A model generated the notes under the pieces. It had not been told where the DNA came from. It ran no database searches and was given only the letters and a program-made list of their open reading frames with translations. Both the position numbers and the translations under genes were made by a program. Shown here piece by piece: positions 1 to 9,369 of a DNA stretch of 64,000 nt. The first letter of the stretch is position 1; every line of letters begins with the position of its first letter. This stretch comes from Zoogloeaceae bacterium (lineage in GTDB: Bacteria > Pseudomonadota > Gammaproteobacteria > Burkholderiales > Rhodocyclaceae). The stretch lies in contig JACKLZ010000002.1 in assembly GCA_024235675.1 (NCBI GenBank), forward strand, positions 613,501 to 677,500, given 5' to 3'.

Positions 1-1227
1 GCCCGCCACCCCGTCCGCGCCCTCATTCTGGCGCCGACCCGAGAGTTGGCCATGCAGGTGCATGAATCGGTGCTCACCTACAGCCGTTATCTGCCACTGC
101 GCGCCACCTGCATCTACGGCGGCGTCGACATGCGGGCACAAACCCAGATCCTGCGCGAAGGCGTCGAGATCGTGGTGGCCACACCCGGCCGCCTGCTCGA
201 CCACGTCCAGCAACGCAGCATCCAGCTCAACCAGGTCAAGATGCTGGTGCTCGACGAAGCCGACCGCATGCTCGACATGGGCTTCATCCCCGACATCCGC
301 CGCATCCTCGCGATGCTGCCCAATCAGCGCCAGAGCCTGCTGTTCTCGGCCACCTTCTCGAACGAAATCAAGAAGCTGGCCGACCAGATGCTGAACGAAC
401 CGCAGCTGATCGAAGTGGCCCGTCGCAACATGGTCAGCGAGACCATCGAGCATCAGGTGTACCCGATCGAGTCCAGCCGCAAGCGCGATCTGCTGGTGCA
501 TCTGCTCAAGACCACCATCGACGCCCAGGTGCTGGTGTTTGTCGACACCAAGTTCGGCTGCAGCCGCCTCACTCACTACCTCAACCGCTGCGACATCCCG
601 GCTGACGCCATCCATGGCGACAAGAGCCAGCAACAGCGCACCGAGGCGCTCGAAGGTTTCAAGAGCGGCACCACCCGCGTGCTCGTCGCCACCGACGTGG
701 CCGCCCGCGGCCTGGACATCGACGACCTGCCCTACGTGGTCAACTACGTCCTGCCCAACACCTCGGAAGACTATGTGCACCGCATCGGCCGCACCGGCCG
801 TGCCGGCAAGAAGGGCAAGGCCATCTCGCTGGTGGCGCCAGAAGATCGCAGCAACCTGGCCGGTATCGAAAAGCTGATCAAGCTGACGATCCCGGTGCAT
901 ACCGTTGAAGACTTCCAGGCCTCCGGCGTCCGAGACCACAGCGACGGCGCCAGCACCGGCCGCCGCAGCCGCAACGACGACAGCGCGGGTCGGCGCAGCC
1001 GTGGCAATGACGACAACGCCGCCCCCCGCGGCCGGAGCGAACGCCCCGAGCGCGCCCGCACATCGCCAGCCCGCAAGAAATCCACCGTGGCCGCCGACGG
1101 CTTTGACTACGCCAAACCCTACGAAGCCAGCGACGCGCCCAAAGCGCCCAGCACCAAACCCGATACACAATCGCGCACCAATCGCCCGGTCGCCTTTCTG
1201 CTCGGCGGTGTTGGCCGCAAGGCCTGA
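1..1227 (+). CDS. rhlE: RhlE-type DEAD-box ATP-dependent RNA helicase (5' partial)
   Basis: The reading frame is open at the first base of the window, so the N-terminus and Walker A motif lie outside. Visible helicase motifs in order are PTRELA (Ia), TPGRLLD (Ib), DEAD within VLDEADRMLDMGF (II), SAT (III), then the C-terminal lobe with TRVLVATDVAARGLDID (V) and YVHRIGRTGRAG (VI). The family unwinds short RNA duplexes in ribosome assembly and RNA turnover in the cytoplasm. The C-terminal tail of about 100 residues is a basic, Arg/Ser/Gly-rich low-complexity extension, typical of RhlE-class proteins and probably RNA-binding. It is followed by a terminator-like hairpin and reads as a single transcription unit. 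The DEAD-box assignment is firm. The RhlE subclass is inferred from the tail and motif spacing. Confidence 0.9.
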   Translation, partial: ARHPVRALILAPTRELAMQVHESVLTYSRYLPLRATCIYGGVDMRAQTQILREGVEIVVATPGRLLDHVQQRSIQLNQVKMLVLDEADRMLDMGFIPDIRRILAMLPNQRQSLLFSATFSNEIKKLADQMLNEPQLIEVARRNMVSETIEHQVYPIESSRKRDLLVHLLKTTIDAQVLVFVDTKFGCSRLTHYLNRCDIPADAIHGDKSQQQRTEALEGFKSGTTRVLVATDVAARGLDIDDLPYVVNYVLPNTSEDYVHRIGRTGRAGKKGKAISLVAPEDRSNLAGIEKLIKLTIPVHTVEDFQASGVRDHSDGASTGRRSRNDDSAGRRSRGNDDNAAPRGRSERPERARTSPARKKSTVAADGFDYAKPYEASDAPKAPSTKPDTQSRTNRPVAFLLGGVGRKA

Positions 1228-1296
1228 CCCAGCAAGGCTTTCAGCTGTTTATCGTCCCGTCTGCGCACCGACGGGGCCGTGCTGAAACGAATAAAC

Positions 1297-1318
1297 AGAG
1301 GGGGAAACGCCCCCCTTT
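1297..1318 (+). terminator. Terminator-like hairpin after rhlE
   Basis: A run of five G pairs with a run of five C across a short loop, extended by A/T pairs and ending in TTT. It sits about 70 bases after the helicase stop codon. The T-run is short, so termination efficiency is uncertain. Confidence 0.55.
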
Positions 1319-1388
1319 CAAAGTTAAGATCCACCGCGCCGGGTCGATATGATGGTGAGCATCCCGATCACCACCGTCCAGGCTGCCG

Positions 1389-4052
1389 ATGGAACTGGCT
1401 CCCGTGCCCCGAGAACCCGCCGATCTTTTCGTCCCCGACTTAGCAGAAGGGGCCGAAGCTGGCTTGTATCTGTCCCTGTTCGAACTCATGAACGAGGGCC
1501 TGATCATCGCCAGCGACGAAACGATCCTGGAGGTCAACAGCGCCGTCTGCCGCTTGCTGGAGCGTAGCTACCGTGATCTGGCCGGCCAACCGCTGTCGTC
1601 GCTATTCCCCACTGAGCGTGCGTTTCTCAAGGCGCGTGGCGCCCTGTTCATCCAGGGCGAGATGCGCGGCAGCCTGCGCGTCGGCCTGCCCGGTGGCCGC
1701 GAGCGCGATCTGAGCTACGTCGCCGCCGCGCGTATCCGGCCCGGCGTGCATGCGCTGATCCTCAGTCCTGACCCGGTCACCGGCCTCACCCCTAATGTAC
1801 AACGCGCCGCCGACATGGTTTGGCCGCGCCTCGCCGCCGCACTCGACCAACCCGCGCTGGTCATCGATGGTCGCGGCAAGATCATGGCGGCCAACGCGCC
1901 GGCCCGCCGTCGTTTCTCGCTCGAAGGCGGCGCCCTGACCGGACTGTCACTGTCCGCGCTATGCACGGTCAGCGCCCCCGCCCGCGAATCCGGGCCGGTC
2001 ACCGTAACACCGGCCGATGGTGCACCGGCCATGCACGGCCGCCTGCTGGCTGGGCCGGAACCCGGCTGGCAGATTCTGCTGCTCAGCGCATCCCCCCCCA
2101 TCGCCGCGGTGGACACCCGCGCCAGCCAGGTGTTTCGCCATGCCCCACACGCCATGCTGGTGGTCCGCGGCAGCGACCACACCATCCTCGCGGCCAACGA
2201 CATGGCTGCCTCGCTGCACGGCCGGGAGCGCTCGGCGCTGATCGGCATGCGCCTCTCAACCCTGCGCGACGAACCCGTCAATACGCTGGAGAGCGGCACC
2301 TGGCGCTGGCTCGGTGGCGGCAAAACATTCGCCACCCATACACAGGCACAAGCCCTCGACGGCGCACACACGGAATGGCTGATCGTACATGGCGGGCCGA
2401 GCGCGTCGACCACGCCCGCAGATTTCGATTTCTTCGGCGCCAACGCCCGGGCCGTGATCGTGACCGACGCTGATCACAAAATCCTGTCGACCAACGCCGC
2501 CTTCGCGATGCTGACCGGGATCGACATCGACGCCCTGCGCGGCAAGCCGCTCGCCGATGCCGCCAGCGGCCGTCAGGACGATGCGTTCTTTGAGCGCATG
2601 CGCAGCAGGCTTGGCGCCGAGCACGCCTGGCAAGGCGAGTTCTGGCTGCGCAACCGCAAGGGAGAAGCCTTTCCCGAATGGCTGTCGTTCAATACCGTGC
2701 GCAACGCAGAAGGCGCCGCCGTTGCCCACATCGGCCTGTTCAGCGACCTGTCGGCGCGCAAGCAAGCCGAAGCGCGCAGCGACTATCTGGCCAATCATGA
2801 TGCGCTGACCGGTCTGCCGAAAGCCCATTTCACTCGCGCACGATTCGCCGAACTCGCCCCCGGCGCCCAGCGAAAGCAGCAGCATCTGGCACTCGCTTAT
2901 GTGGACATCGACCAGTTCAAACAGATCAACACAAGCCATGGCGCCGCAATGGGCGATCAAGTGCTACAACAGTTCGCCACGCGCATTCGCCAATGCAGCC
3001 CGCGCATTCAACTCGCACGGGTAGGCAGTGACCGCTTTCTGGCATTGGTCCATGGCGTTGAACTGCTCAGTGAAATCACCCGGGAAGTCCAATCGCTTCA
3101 CGACGCCATCGCCGCCCCCTTCAAGGCGGGCGACGCATCGGTGACGCTCACCGCCAGCTTGGGCGCCGCAGTGTTTCCCAGCGATGGCACCGACTTCGAC
3201 GAACTATGCGCTTTGGCAGCCTCGGCACTCGACCGCGCACGCCTGGAGGGCCCCGGTGCGATCCGCTTTCATACCGAGGAACTCAATACCGCCAGTTTTG
3301 AGCAGGCCGCACTTGAGCGCGCGCTGACACACGCCGTGACGCGAAACGAATTCGCCATGCTTTTCCAGCCAGTGGTCGACGCTCAGACCGGCTGCATCAT
3401 TGCGGCCGAAGCCCTGGTGCGCTGGCAGCATCCCGACATGGGCCTCGTCCCGGCCCACCAGTTTCTGCCCATTGCACAAAGCGCGGGGCTGGATCTGGAG
3501 ATCGGCCGCGCGGCCTTGCGCATGGTCTGCCGCCATGCCGCCGAATGGCACCAGGGCGGTTTGAGCATCCCCGTCGCCATCGGCGCCACCGAGCACATGC
3601 TCACATACGGCCGCCTGCAGGAGACCCTGTTCGAAGCACTCGCTGAAACGGGCTTACCCGCCAGTGCCATCGAACTGAACCTGCCGGAGAGCTGCCTGAC
3701 CCAGGAGCACGGAGACCTGGTCAAAGCTTTGTATGCCCTCGACAACGCCGGAGTACGCCTCGCGGTCGCCGGCGTCGGCGGCACACCGCTGCCGCTCGCC
3801 CGTCTGCGCCAACGCCCGGTGCATCGACTCAAACTGGACCGCGCACTGATTCGCGATCTGGGCAATGCCGACACCCACGCCATCCTCGCCGCGACCATTG
3901 CCGCATCCACCGCACTGGGCTTGCGCCTGCAGGCCGTTGGCGTCGAATCCATTGAACAGCAAGACGCCCTGCTCGCCCTCGGCTGCCACCGCCAGCAAGG
4001 CCGACTGTTCGCCGCCCCGCTTGCACCGGACGATTTCGCCCAGTTGCTATAA
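1389..4052 (+). CDS. Multi-PAS sensor protein with degenerate GGDEF and EAL domains
   Basis: An 887-residue cytoplasmic protein with no obvious membrane segment. About four PAS-like modules can be read (roughly residues 27-125, 145-235, 245-345 and 350-460), then a GGDEF domain (about 465-625) starting with the usual DALTGLP signature, then an EAL domain (about 640-887). The diguanylate cyclase signature is replaced by RVGSDRF (544-550), which lacks the GG(D/E)EF catalytic core. The EAL triad is present (674-676, in AEALVRW), but the DDFG metal-binding segment reads VAGVGG (793-798) and the Asn of the usual NLS motif is missing (ATEHML). The family makes or degrades cyclic-di-GMP. With these substitutions I infer a non-catalytic or receptor/scaffold role. 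It stands alone, with a minus-strand terminator downstream. Confidence 0.88.
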   Translation: MELAPVPREPADLFVPDLAEGAEAGLYLSLFELMNEGLIIASDETILEVNSAVCRLLERSYRDLAGQPLSSLFPTERAFLKARGALFIQGEMRGSLRVGLPGGRERDLSYVAAARIRPGVHALILSPDPVTGLTPNVQRAADMVWPRLAAALDQPALVIDGRGKIMAANAPARRRFSLEGGALTGLSLSALCTVSAPARESGPVTVTPADGAPAMHGRLLAGPEPGWQILLLSASPPIAAVDTRASQVFRHAPHAMLVVRGSDHTILAANDMAASLHGRERSALIGMRLSTLRDEPVNTLESGTWRWLGGGKTFATHTQAQALDGAHTEWLIVHGGPSASTTPADFDFFGANARAVIVTDADHKILSTNAAFAMLTGIDIDALRGKPLADAASGRQDDAFFERMRSRLGAEHAWQGEFWLRNRKGEAFPEWLSFNTVRNAEGAAVAHIGLFSDLSARKQAEARSDYLANHDALTGLPKAHFTRARFAELAPGAQRKQQHLALAYVDIDQFKQINTSHGAAMGDQVLQQFATRIRQCSPRIQLARVGSDRFLALVHGVELLSEITREVQSLHDAIAAPFKAGDASVTLTASLGAAVFPSDGTDFDELCALAASALDRARLEGPGAIRFHTEELNTASFEQAALERALTHAVTRNEFAMLFQPVVDAQTGCIIAAEALVRWQHPDMGLVPAHQFLPIAQSAGLDLEIGRAALRMVCRHAAEWHQGGLSIPVAIGATEHMLTYGRLQETLFEALAETGLPASAIELNLPESCLTQEHGDLVKALYALDNAGVRLAVAGVGGTPLPLARLRQRPVHRLKLDRALIRDLGNADTHAILAATIAASTALGLRLQAVGVESIEQQDALLALGCHRQQGRLFAAPLAPDDFAQLL

Positions 4053-4306
4053 ACCTAAAAACCGCAGCTGACCGCTTGCCGGTCTCGGCGAGCTATTGTG
4101 GGTATTGACGAGTTCGCCGTCGACCGCGATCACCCATCGGGTGAGAGCGCTACGCGCCCGATAGCACGCTTGGCGGGCCGCCTGACGGTGTTGCTTCGTC
4201 TGACAACTGAGGTAGCAGGGGCCGCTCCTGCGTCCTCCTCGCGCCTTGTCAGACACCCCGCCAAGCGCACACTCTGGCGCGTCCAACTGCGGTTTCCAGA
4301 TTAAAT
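4053..4306. other. Intergenic region with no recognisable gene
   Basis: About 250 bases between two convergent genes. Short open frames exist on both strands but give no recognisable protein, carry no ribosome-binding site and run into the terminator. No repeat or RNA signature was recognised. Confidence 0.5.
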
Positions 4307-4331
4307 AAAAACGCCTCCCCGAAGGGAGGCG
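4307..4331 (-). terminator. Rho-independent terminator of the pnt operon
   Basis: Read on the minus strand: an 8-bp perfect stem CGCCTCCC/GGGAGGCG with a TTCG tetraloop, followed by TTTTT. It lies 26 bases after the pntB stop codon, a textbook intrinsic terminator. Confidence 0.9.
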
Positions 4332-4356
4332 CTTCAAACAGCTCGCTGACGGAAAA

Positions 4357-5727
4357 TCAGCCTTCCATCGACTTCACATGGGTGATGATCTCGCCAACAG
4401 CCTGCTGTGCCGAGCCGTAGAGCATGCTGCAGTTCTCTTTGTAGAACAGCGCATTCTCGATACCCGAGTAGCCCGTGCCCTTGCCACGCTTGATGACGAT
4501 CACGTTCTGCGCCTGGTCGGCGTTGAGAATCGGCATGCCGTAGATCGGGCTGGACTTGTCGGTACGCGCCGTGGGGTTAACGACGTCGTTGGCACCGATC
4601 ACCAGCGCCACATCCGACAGACTGAACTCGGCGTTGATCTCTTCGAGGTCGAAGATCTTGTCGTAGGGCACGCCGGCTTCGGCCAGCAACACGTTCATGT
4701 GCCCCGGCATGCGCCCGGCCACCGGGTGGATGGCGAACACCACCTCGACGCCCGCCTCTTCAAGCAGCTGGCTCATCTCCCACACCTTGTGCTGCGCACC
4801 GGCCACTGCCATGCCGTAACCCGGCACGATGATGACCTTGTTGGCATAGCGCATGGTGGCAGCCGCGTCGAGTGCGCCCATTTCGCGCATCGAGCCTTCG
4901 ATTGCCTCACCTTCTTGCGCCTCACCCGTCATCGGGGTGAACAACACATTGGTGATGGGCCGGTTCATGGCCTTGGCCATCAACTGGGTGAGCAAGGTGC
5001 CGGACGCGCCGACCACGATACCCGCCACGACCAGCGCCGGATTGCCCAGCACATAGCCCTCGAAACCCACGGCCAGACCGGTGAAGGCGTTCAGCAGCGA
5101 GATCACCACCGGCATGTCGGCACCGCCGATCGGGCTGGTCACGATCACACCAAGCGCCAGTGACAGCACGAAGAACAGCACAATCGCCCAGCCATCCGGA
5201 TCGGTGGCGGTGACAATGGCCAGACCCAGAATGCCGACCACGGCGGCCAGACCCACGTTGAGCTGGTTCTGCATCGGAAAGCGATAGGCCTTCTTCATGA
5301 TGCCTTGCAGCTTGGCGTAGGCCACGCAGGAGCCGGAGAAGGCCACCGAGCCGATCAGCGCACCGAGCACCGCCAGCAGCGCCACCATGCCGCCGTGCAT
5401 TTCGCCACGGGCAAACTCGACCGCGGCAATTGCCGCCGCCGCGCCACCGCCCATGCCGTTGTAGATGGCGACCATCTGCGGCATATCGGTCATGGCCACG
5501 TTCTTGCCCGACCACCAGGCCAGCGAACCACCGATGACCATCGCGACGATCATCAGCGCGAAGTTCTGCATGCCCGGCCAGAACAGCGTGACCAGGGTCG
5601 CAGCGATCATCGCCCAACCGGCCCAGACGATGCCTTTTCGGGCAGTTGCCGGGGAGCTCATCGCTTTCAGGCCGAGGATGAACACCACGGCCACAGCGAC
5701 ATAGGAAATATCAATGAACCACTTCAT
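4357..5727 (-). CDS. pntB: NAD(P) transhydrogenase subunit beta
   Basis: A 456-residue inner-membrane protein, full length for the family. It couples proton entry to hydride transfer from NADH to NADP+, supplying NADPH. The N-terminal half is a string of hydrophobic helices (domain II). The C-terminal part (from about residue 280) is the NADP(H)-binding domain III, with IIVPGYGMAVAGAQ, FAIHPVAGRMPGHMNVLLAEA, VIGANDVVNP and RGKGTGYSGIENALF, all standard PntB segments. The start codon overlaps the pntAB stop by one base (TAATG), so translation is probably coupled. It is the last gene of the three-gene operon and is followed by a strong terminator. Confidence 0.97.
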   Translation of the reverse strand: MKWFIDISYVAVAVVFILGLKAMSSPATARKGIVWAGWAMIAATLVTLFWPGMQNFALMIVAMVIGGSLAWWSGKNVAMTDMPQMVAIYNGMGGGAAAAIAAVEFARGEMHGGMVALLAVLGALIGSVAFSGSCVAYAKLQGIMKKAYRFPMQNQLNVGLAAVVGILGLAIVTATDPDGWAIVLFFVLSLALGVIVTSPIGGADMPVVISLLNAFTGLAVGFEGYVLGNPALVVAGIVVGASGTLLTQLMAKAMNRPITNVLFTPMTGEAQEGEAIEGSMREMGALDAAATMRYANKVIIVPGYGMAVAGAQHKVWEMSQLLEEAGVEVVFAIHPVAGRMPGHMNVLLAEAGVPYDKIFDLEEINAEFSLSDVALVIGANDVVNPTARTDKSSPIYGMPILNADQAQNVIVIKRGKGTGYSGIENALFYKENCSMLYGSAQQAVGEIITHVKSMEG

Positions 5728-6026
5728 TATTCGGCCCCCTTCTTCTTGCCCGCCTTGAACATCGCGAGCATGCGCTCGGTGACCACATAACCGCCGGCGG
5801 CGTTGGCCGCACCGAGCAACACGGCAAAGAAGCCGAGCGTCAGTTGCAGCGGGCTGTCGGGGTCAGCGTGCCCCATCACCACCATGGCGCCGATGAGCAC
5901 CACACCGTGGATGAAGTTGGAGCCGGACATGAGCGGGGTGTGCAGAATAACGGGCACACGCGAAATGACTTCGTAACCGGTAAATGCCGCCAGCACGAAA
6001 ACGTACAGGTAAACAATGCCTTCCAT
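5727..6026 (-). CDS. pntAB: NAD(P) transhydrogenase subunit alpha part 2 (membrane domain)
   Basis: A 99-residue hydrophobic protein with about three membrane helices. It corresponds to the C-terminal membrane part of the alpha subunit, which is encoded separately here, as in Rhodospirillum-type three-subunit transhydrogenases, rather than fused as in E. coli PntA. It contains the recognisable segment PLMSGSNFIHGVV. It lies 15 bases after pntAA and overlaps pntB by one base, so the three genes form one transcript. It acts in the inner membrane with PntB as part of the proton channel. Confidence 0.95.
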   Translation of the reverse strand: MEGIVYLYVFVLAAFTGYEVISRVPVILHTPLMSGSNFIHGVVLIGAMVVMGHADPDSPLQLTLGFFAVLLGAANAAGGYVVTERMLAMFKAGKKKGAE

Positions 6027-6041
6027 GATCGTACCCTCCGG

Positions 6042-7166
6042 TTACAGGCCGAGAATCTGTTTGACACCTGCGTGACGCAGTTGCCCGTCGTGGGTCAGGC
6101 AGCACCCTGCCATCACCTCGTCTTCCCAGTCCATCGTCAGCACACCGTCCTTGATGAAGGGGCTGATGAAATTGAACAGGTTCTTGGCGTACATCTCGGA
6201 AGCATGCACCGGCATGCGACTGGTGATGTGGGTCGGACCGACGACAAGCACATCGTTGATCCAGGTCTTCTCACCGGCCACCGTGCCCTCGACGTTGCCA
6301 CCGCTCTCGGCGGCCATGTCGACCACCACCGCGCCAGCCTTCATGCCAGCCACCATGGCGGCGGTGATGATCACCGGTGCTTTCTTGCCGGGGATGGCCG
6401 CCGTGGTGATCAGCGCGTCGCACTGCGACACCGCTTTGGCGAGTTTCTCGGCCTGCTTGGCCTTTTCTTCGTCGGTGAGCTCGCGGGCATAGCCGCCCAG
6501 GCCGGCCGCCGACACGCCGGTGTCGACAAACTTGGCACCCAGCGATTCGATCTGCTCGCGCGTTTCGGGGCGCACATCGTAGGCTTCGACCATCGCGCCG
6601 ATGCGTCGTGCCGTGGCAATGGCTTGCAGGCCGGCCACGCCGGCGCCGATGACCAGCACCTTGGCCGGGCGGATGGTGCCTGCCGCATAGGTGAGCATAG
6701 GGAAGAACTTGGGCGAGTGGTCGGCGGCGATCAGCGCGCACTCGTAGCCGGCAACCGCCGCCTGAGAGGACAGCCCGTCCATGCTTTGCGAGCGGCTGAT
6801 GCGTGGCAGCAACTCCAGCGCAAAGGAGGTGATGTTCTTTTCCATCATCCGCTCGGCGCGCTTGGCGTCGAACCACGGCTGAAGGAAACCCAGCACCACG
6901 GCGCCCGGCTTGAGCTTGCCGATGCGCTTGAGCGACGGCGGCTGTACACTGAGCAGGATGTCGGCGGCGGCACAGACATCGACGTCTTCGTCGACCCAGC
7001 TCACCGACTCGAAGGCTTCGTCGCGAAAATGCGCGGGAACGCCGGCGCCTTTTTGCATGACGACCTCAGCGCCCAATGCGAGATACTTTTTGACCACGTC
7101 CGGAACGACCGAGAGCCTTCGCTCTCCAGGCGTCGTTTCCGCCGCAATACCAATGACTAATGGCAT
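6042..7166 (-). CDS. pntAA: NAD(P) transhydrogenase subunit alpha part 1 (NAD-binding)
   Basis: A 374-residue soluble subunit (domain I) that binds NAD(H), related to alanine dehydrogenase. Visible segments are ETTPGERRLSVVPD near the N-terminus, KVLVIGAGVAGLQAIATARRIGA (dinucleotide fold, about residue 165) and DVRPETREQIESLGAKF. The ATG at 7166 was chosen because AGGGAG lies 8 bases upstream and the product then starts MPLVIGIAAE, as expected. A longer frame upstream adds ten non-conserved residues. It is the first gene of pntAA-pntAB-pntB. Confidence 0.96.
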   Translation of the reverse strand: MPLVIGIAAETTPGERRLSVVPDVVKKYLALGAEVVMQKGAGVPAHFRDEAFESVSWVDEDVDVCAAADILLSVQPPSLKRIGKLKPGAVVLGFLQPWFDAKRAERMMEKNITSFALELLPRISRSQSMDGLSSQAAVAGYECALIAADHSPKFFPMLTYAAGTIRPAKVLVIGAGVAGLQAIATARRIGAMVEAYDVRPETREQIESLGAKFVDTGVSAAGLGGYARELTDEEKAKQAEKLAKAVSQCDALITTAAIPGKKAPVIITAAMVAGMKAGAVVVDMAAESGGNVEGTVAGEKTWINDVLVVGPTHITSRMPVHASEMYAKNLFNFISPFIKDGVLTMDWEDEVMAGCCLTHDGQLRHAGVKQILGL

Positions 7167-7366
7167 GTAAAACTCCCTGTTGGCAGTGAATATCAAACCG
7201 TCGGGTGGTCATCTTCTGCTGCGGCACCTCTCCCAAGCTCGGGCCGGCATGATGGGCGACTGCTCCCCGTGGCAACTATCATACTGAATCGATCAGCATG
7301 GTAAAACTAGGGTAATACCTGTCATTGAGAACGTAACACGCCCACACGCCAGGACGAAGCCCCCGC

Positions 7367-8458
7367 ATGAAAAAGAGACGTAGCACGTCAAACAGCCGAA
7401 AAGCCGGTTTGCCCCCGGGCACCCTCGTGCATGTCGGCGAAGTTCGCTCGGATCACACCACGCTGAGCTCGATCAGCTACGACAATGCGCACTTCGCGGA
7501 GAAGCCGCTTTCCCCGACCCAGCCGACGCCGCAGAGCGTCGGCCCGTACGAATACACCTGGCTTGATGTTCGGGGCCTGCGGGATGCCGCCTGGCTGGGC
7601 AACCTGGGCAAGCAGTTCAACCTGCACCCCCTGATCCTCGAGGACATCCTCAACACCCATCAGCGCTCGAAGGTCGAAGATTACGGCGACGTGCTGTTCT
7701 GCGTGGTGCGCCTGTTTGCCTGGGATGCGGCCAGTCAATCACTGGAGTCCGATCAGATCAGCCTGGTGCTGGGACGCAACTTCGTCCTGTCTTTCCAGGA
7801 GCGATCCACGGGGGTTTTCGAGCCTGTCCGCGAGCGCCTGCGCACGCTCGGCAGCCCGCTGCGCAACAAACCGATCGACCACCTCGCCCATGCCTTGATC
7901 GACAGCATCGTCGATCGCTATTTCCTGGTAATCGAAGGTCTCGACACGGCGGCGGCGCCCATCGAAGACGCCGTACTCGCCCACCCCTCGCCAACCATCC
8001 TCAGAACGATCAACGGACTGCGGCATGAGGTGCAGACCATCCGCCGCGCCATCACGCCGCTGCGCGAGGTGCTGATGACGCTCAACCGGGGAGAAAGCCG
8101 GTTCTTCGGGGACGATGTGCGCCCCTATCTGCGCGACGTGCTCGATCACACCATGCATGTCCAGGAAGACCTGGACAGCGTGCGCGACGTTCTTGGCGGG
8201 GCGCTGGAAATCTATCTGTCGAGTGTCAGCAACCGGCTGAACCTCGAAGTGCGGGTACTCGCCGTGCTGACCACGCTGTTTTTGCCGGCCACGCTCATCG
8301 CCGGCATCTTTGGCATGAACTTTCAGGACATGCCCTGGCGCGATGTGCACGATGGCTTCTGGCTGGCGATCAGCCTGATGGCCGTCACCGCCACTGTCCT
8401 CGCGGCCGTTTTCTGGCGACGGAAGTGGCTCAAGACCGACGACGAAGCTCAGGGCTGA
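7367..8458 (+). CDS. corA: CorA-family divalent metal ion transporter
   Basis: A 363-residue inner-membrane channel for Mg2+ (or Co2+/Ni2+, in some homologues Zn2+ efflux). The large N-terminal cytoplasmic domain is acidic and helical. The C-terminus has two membrane helices around residues 300-355. The first ends in the family-defining GMN signature (GIFGMNFQDMP), followed by a short periplasmic loop. The Lys/Arg-rich end (RRKWLK) fits a cytoplasmic C-terminus. It is divergent from pntAA, so the intergenic stretch 7167-7366 must hold promoters for both. Metal preference cannot be told from the sequence. Confidence 0.93.
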   Translation: MKKRRSTSNSRKAGLPPGTLVHVGEVRSDHTTLSSISYDNAHFAEKPLSPTQPTPQSVGPYEYTWLDVRGLRDAAWLGNLGKQFNLHPLILEDILNTHQRSKVEDYGDVLFCVVRLFAWDAASQSLESDQISLVLGRNFVLSFQERSTGVFEPVRERLRTLGSPLRNKPIDHLAHALIDSIVDRYFLVIEGLDTAAAPIEDAVLAHPSPTILRTINGLRHEVQTIRRAITPLREVLMTLNRGESRFFGDDVRPYLRDVLDHTMHVQEDLDSVRDVLGGALEIYLSSVSNRLNLEVRVLAVLTTLFLPATLIAGIFGMNFQDMPWRDVHDGFWLAISLMAVTATVLAAVFWRRKWLKTDDEAQG

Positions 8459-8464
8459 ACACGC

Positions 8465-9244
8465 TCAGTGCAGTTGCCCGAACGGGGATGCCTCGGTCGG
8501 CACCTCAATCAGACGCACCACCGCCAGCGACACGTTGTCGCCCTCGCCCTTGGCGCGCTCCCGCGCTTGCGAGATCAGCGCCTGGCAGGCATCGCGCGCG
8601 CTCATCGTGGCCAGAATTTCGCCAATTTCCAGATCGGTGAAATACGCCCACAGGCCATCCGAACACAGCAAGAAACTATCACCCCCGATCAGCGGCGCCA
8701 CGCCGCCCAGATCCACCCGCGGTTCGCGATCACTGCCCAGGCAGGAGAGCAAGACGTTGCGGTGCGGATGTGTCAGCGCACCGGCCTCGTCCAGTCGGCC
8801 TTTGCGCTGCAATTCGCCAACCAGTGAATGATCGGGGCTGCGATAGATGATCTGATCGCCGCGATAGTGATAGAAGCGGGAGTCGCCGCAATGCACCCAG
8901 TCCGCGCGATCCGGCTGCAGCAAAAAGGCCACGGCCGTGCTGTGCGGGTCCTGCTCGCTGGTAAAGCGGGTGAGCTTGATGACCAGATGGCTCTCGTGGA
9001 CGATGCTGGTGAGCAGCATCTCGGGCGTCTCTTCGCGCGGTGCGAAAGCCTCGAAATTCTGTCGCGCCTTGAGCAGCACCTGCTCGGCCGCCATCGCACC
9101 GCCCGTATGACCGCCCATGCCATCGGCGAGCACCGCCATCATCATGCCCGGCTTGTCGGGATGGCCAAAAATCGCCACGCGATCTTGCTGTTCAACGCGA
9201 TCGCCCTGATGCCGGGCGACGCAGGTTTCAACCTTCAGTGCCAT
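8465..9244 (-). CDS. PP2C-family serine/threonine protein phosphatase
   Basis: A 259-residue metal-dependent phosphatase of the PP2C/Stp1 class. Visible metal-binding and catalytic motifs are ADGMGGHTGG (about residue 40), CGDSRFYHYRGD (about 118), LLCSDGLWAY (about 193) and GDNVSLAVVRL near the end. The length is normal for a single-domain bacterial enzyme and there is no membrane segment. Such enzymes reverse Ser/Thr phosphorylation made by Hanks-type kinases, but no kinase gene is next to it here. It converges with corA with 6 bases between stop codons. Function is firm at family level; the substrate is unknown. Confidence 0.92.
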   Translation of the reverse strand: MALKVETCVARHQGDRVEQQDRVAIFGHPDKPGMMMAVLADGMGGHTGGAMAAEQVLLKARQNFEAFAPREETPEMLLTSIVHESHLVIKLTRFTSEQDPHSTAVAFLLQPDRADWVHCGDSRFYHYRGDQIIYRSPDHSLVGELQRKGRLDEAGALTHPHRNVLLSCLGSDREPRVDLGGVAPLIGGDSFLLCSDGLWAYFTDLEIGEILATMSARDACQALISQARERAKGEGDNVSLAVVRLIEVPTEASPFGQLH

Positions 9245-9369
9245 AGGATGTGCTGTTCAAGTCCGTTTTTGGCGCCCTTCCGGGGCCTTGTTTTTGTTGT
9301 GCCGCGATGCGACGTCGCTGCATGGTAACGTGTCGCCTCCCAGCTAGCATCTACCGGAAACCATATCGC

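Noticed and set aside
4047..4337. 96-codon minus-strand open frame between the PAS/EAL gene and pntB
   Set aside because: It begins within the terminator stem region, has no ribosome-binding site and the product resembles nothing known.
5844..7160. 438-codon open frame opposite pntAB/pntAA
   Set aside because: Antisense to conserved transhydrogenase genes, with no recognisable protein features.
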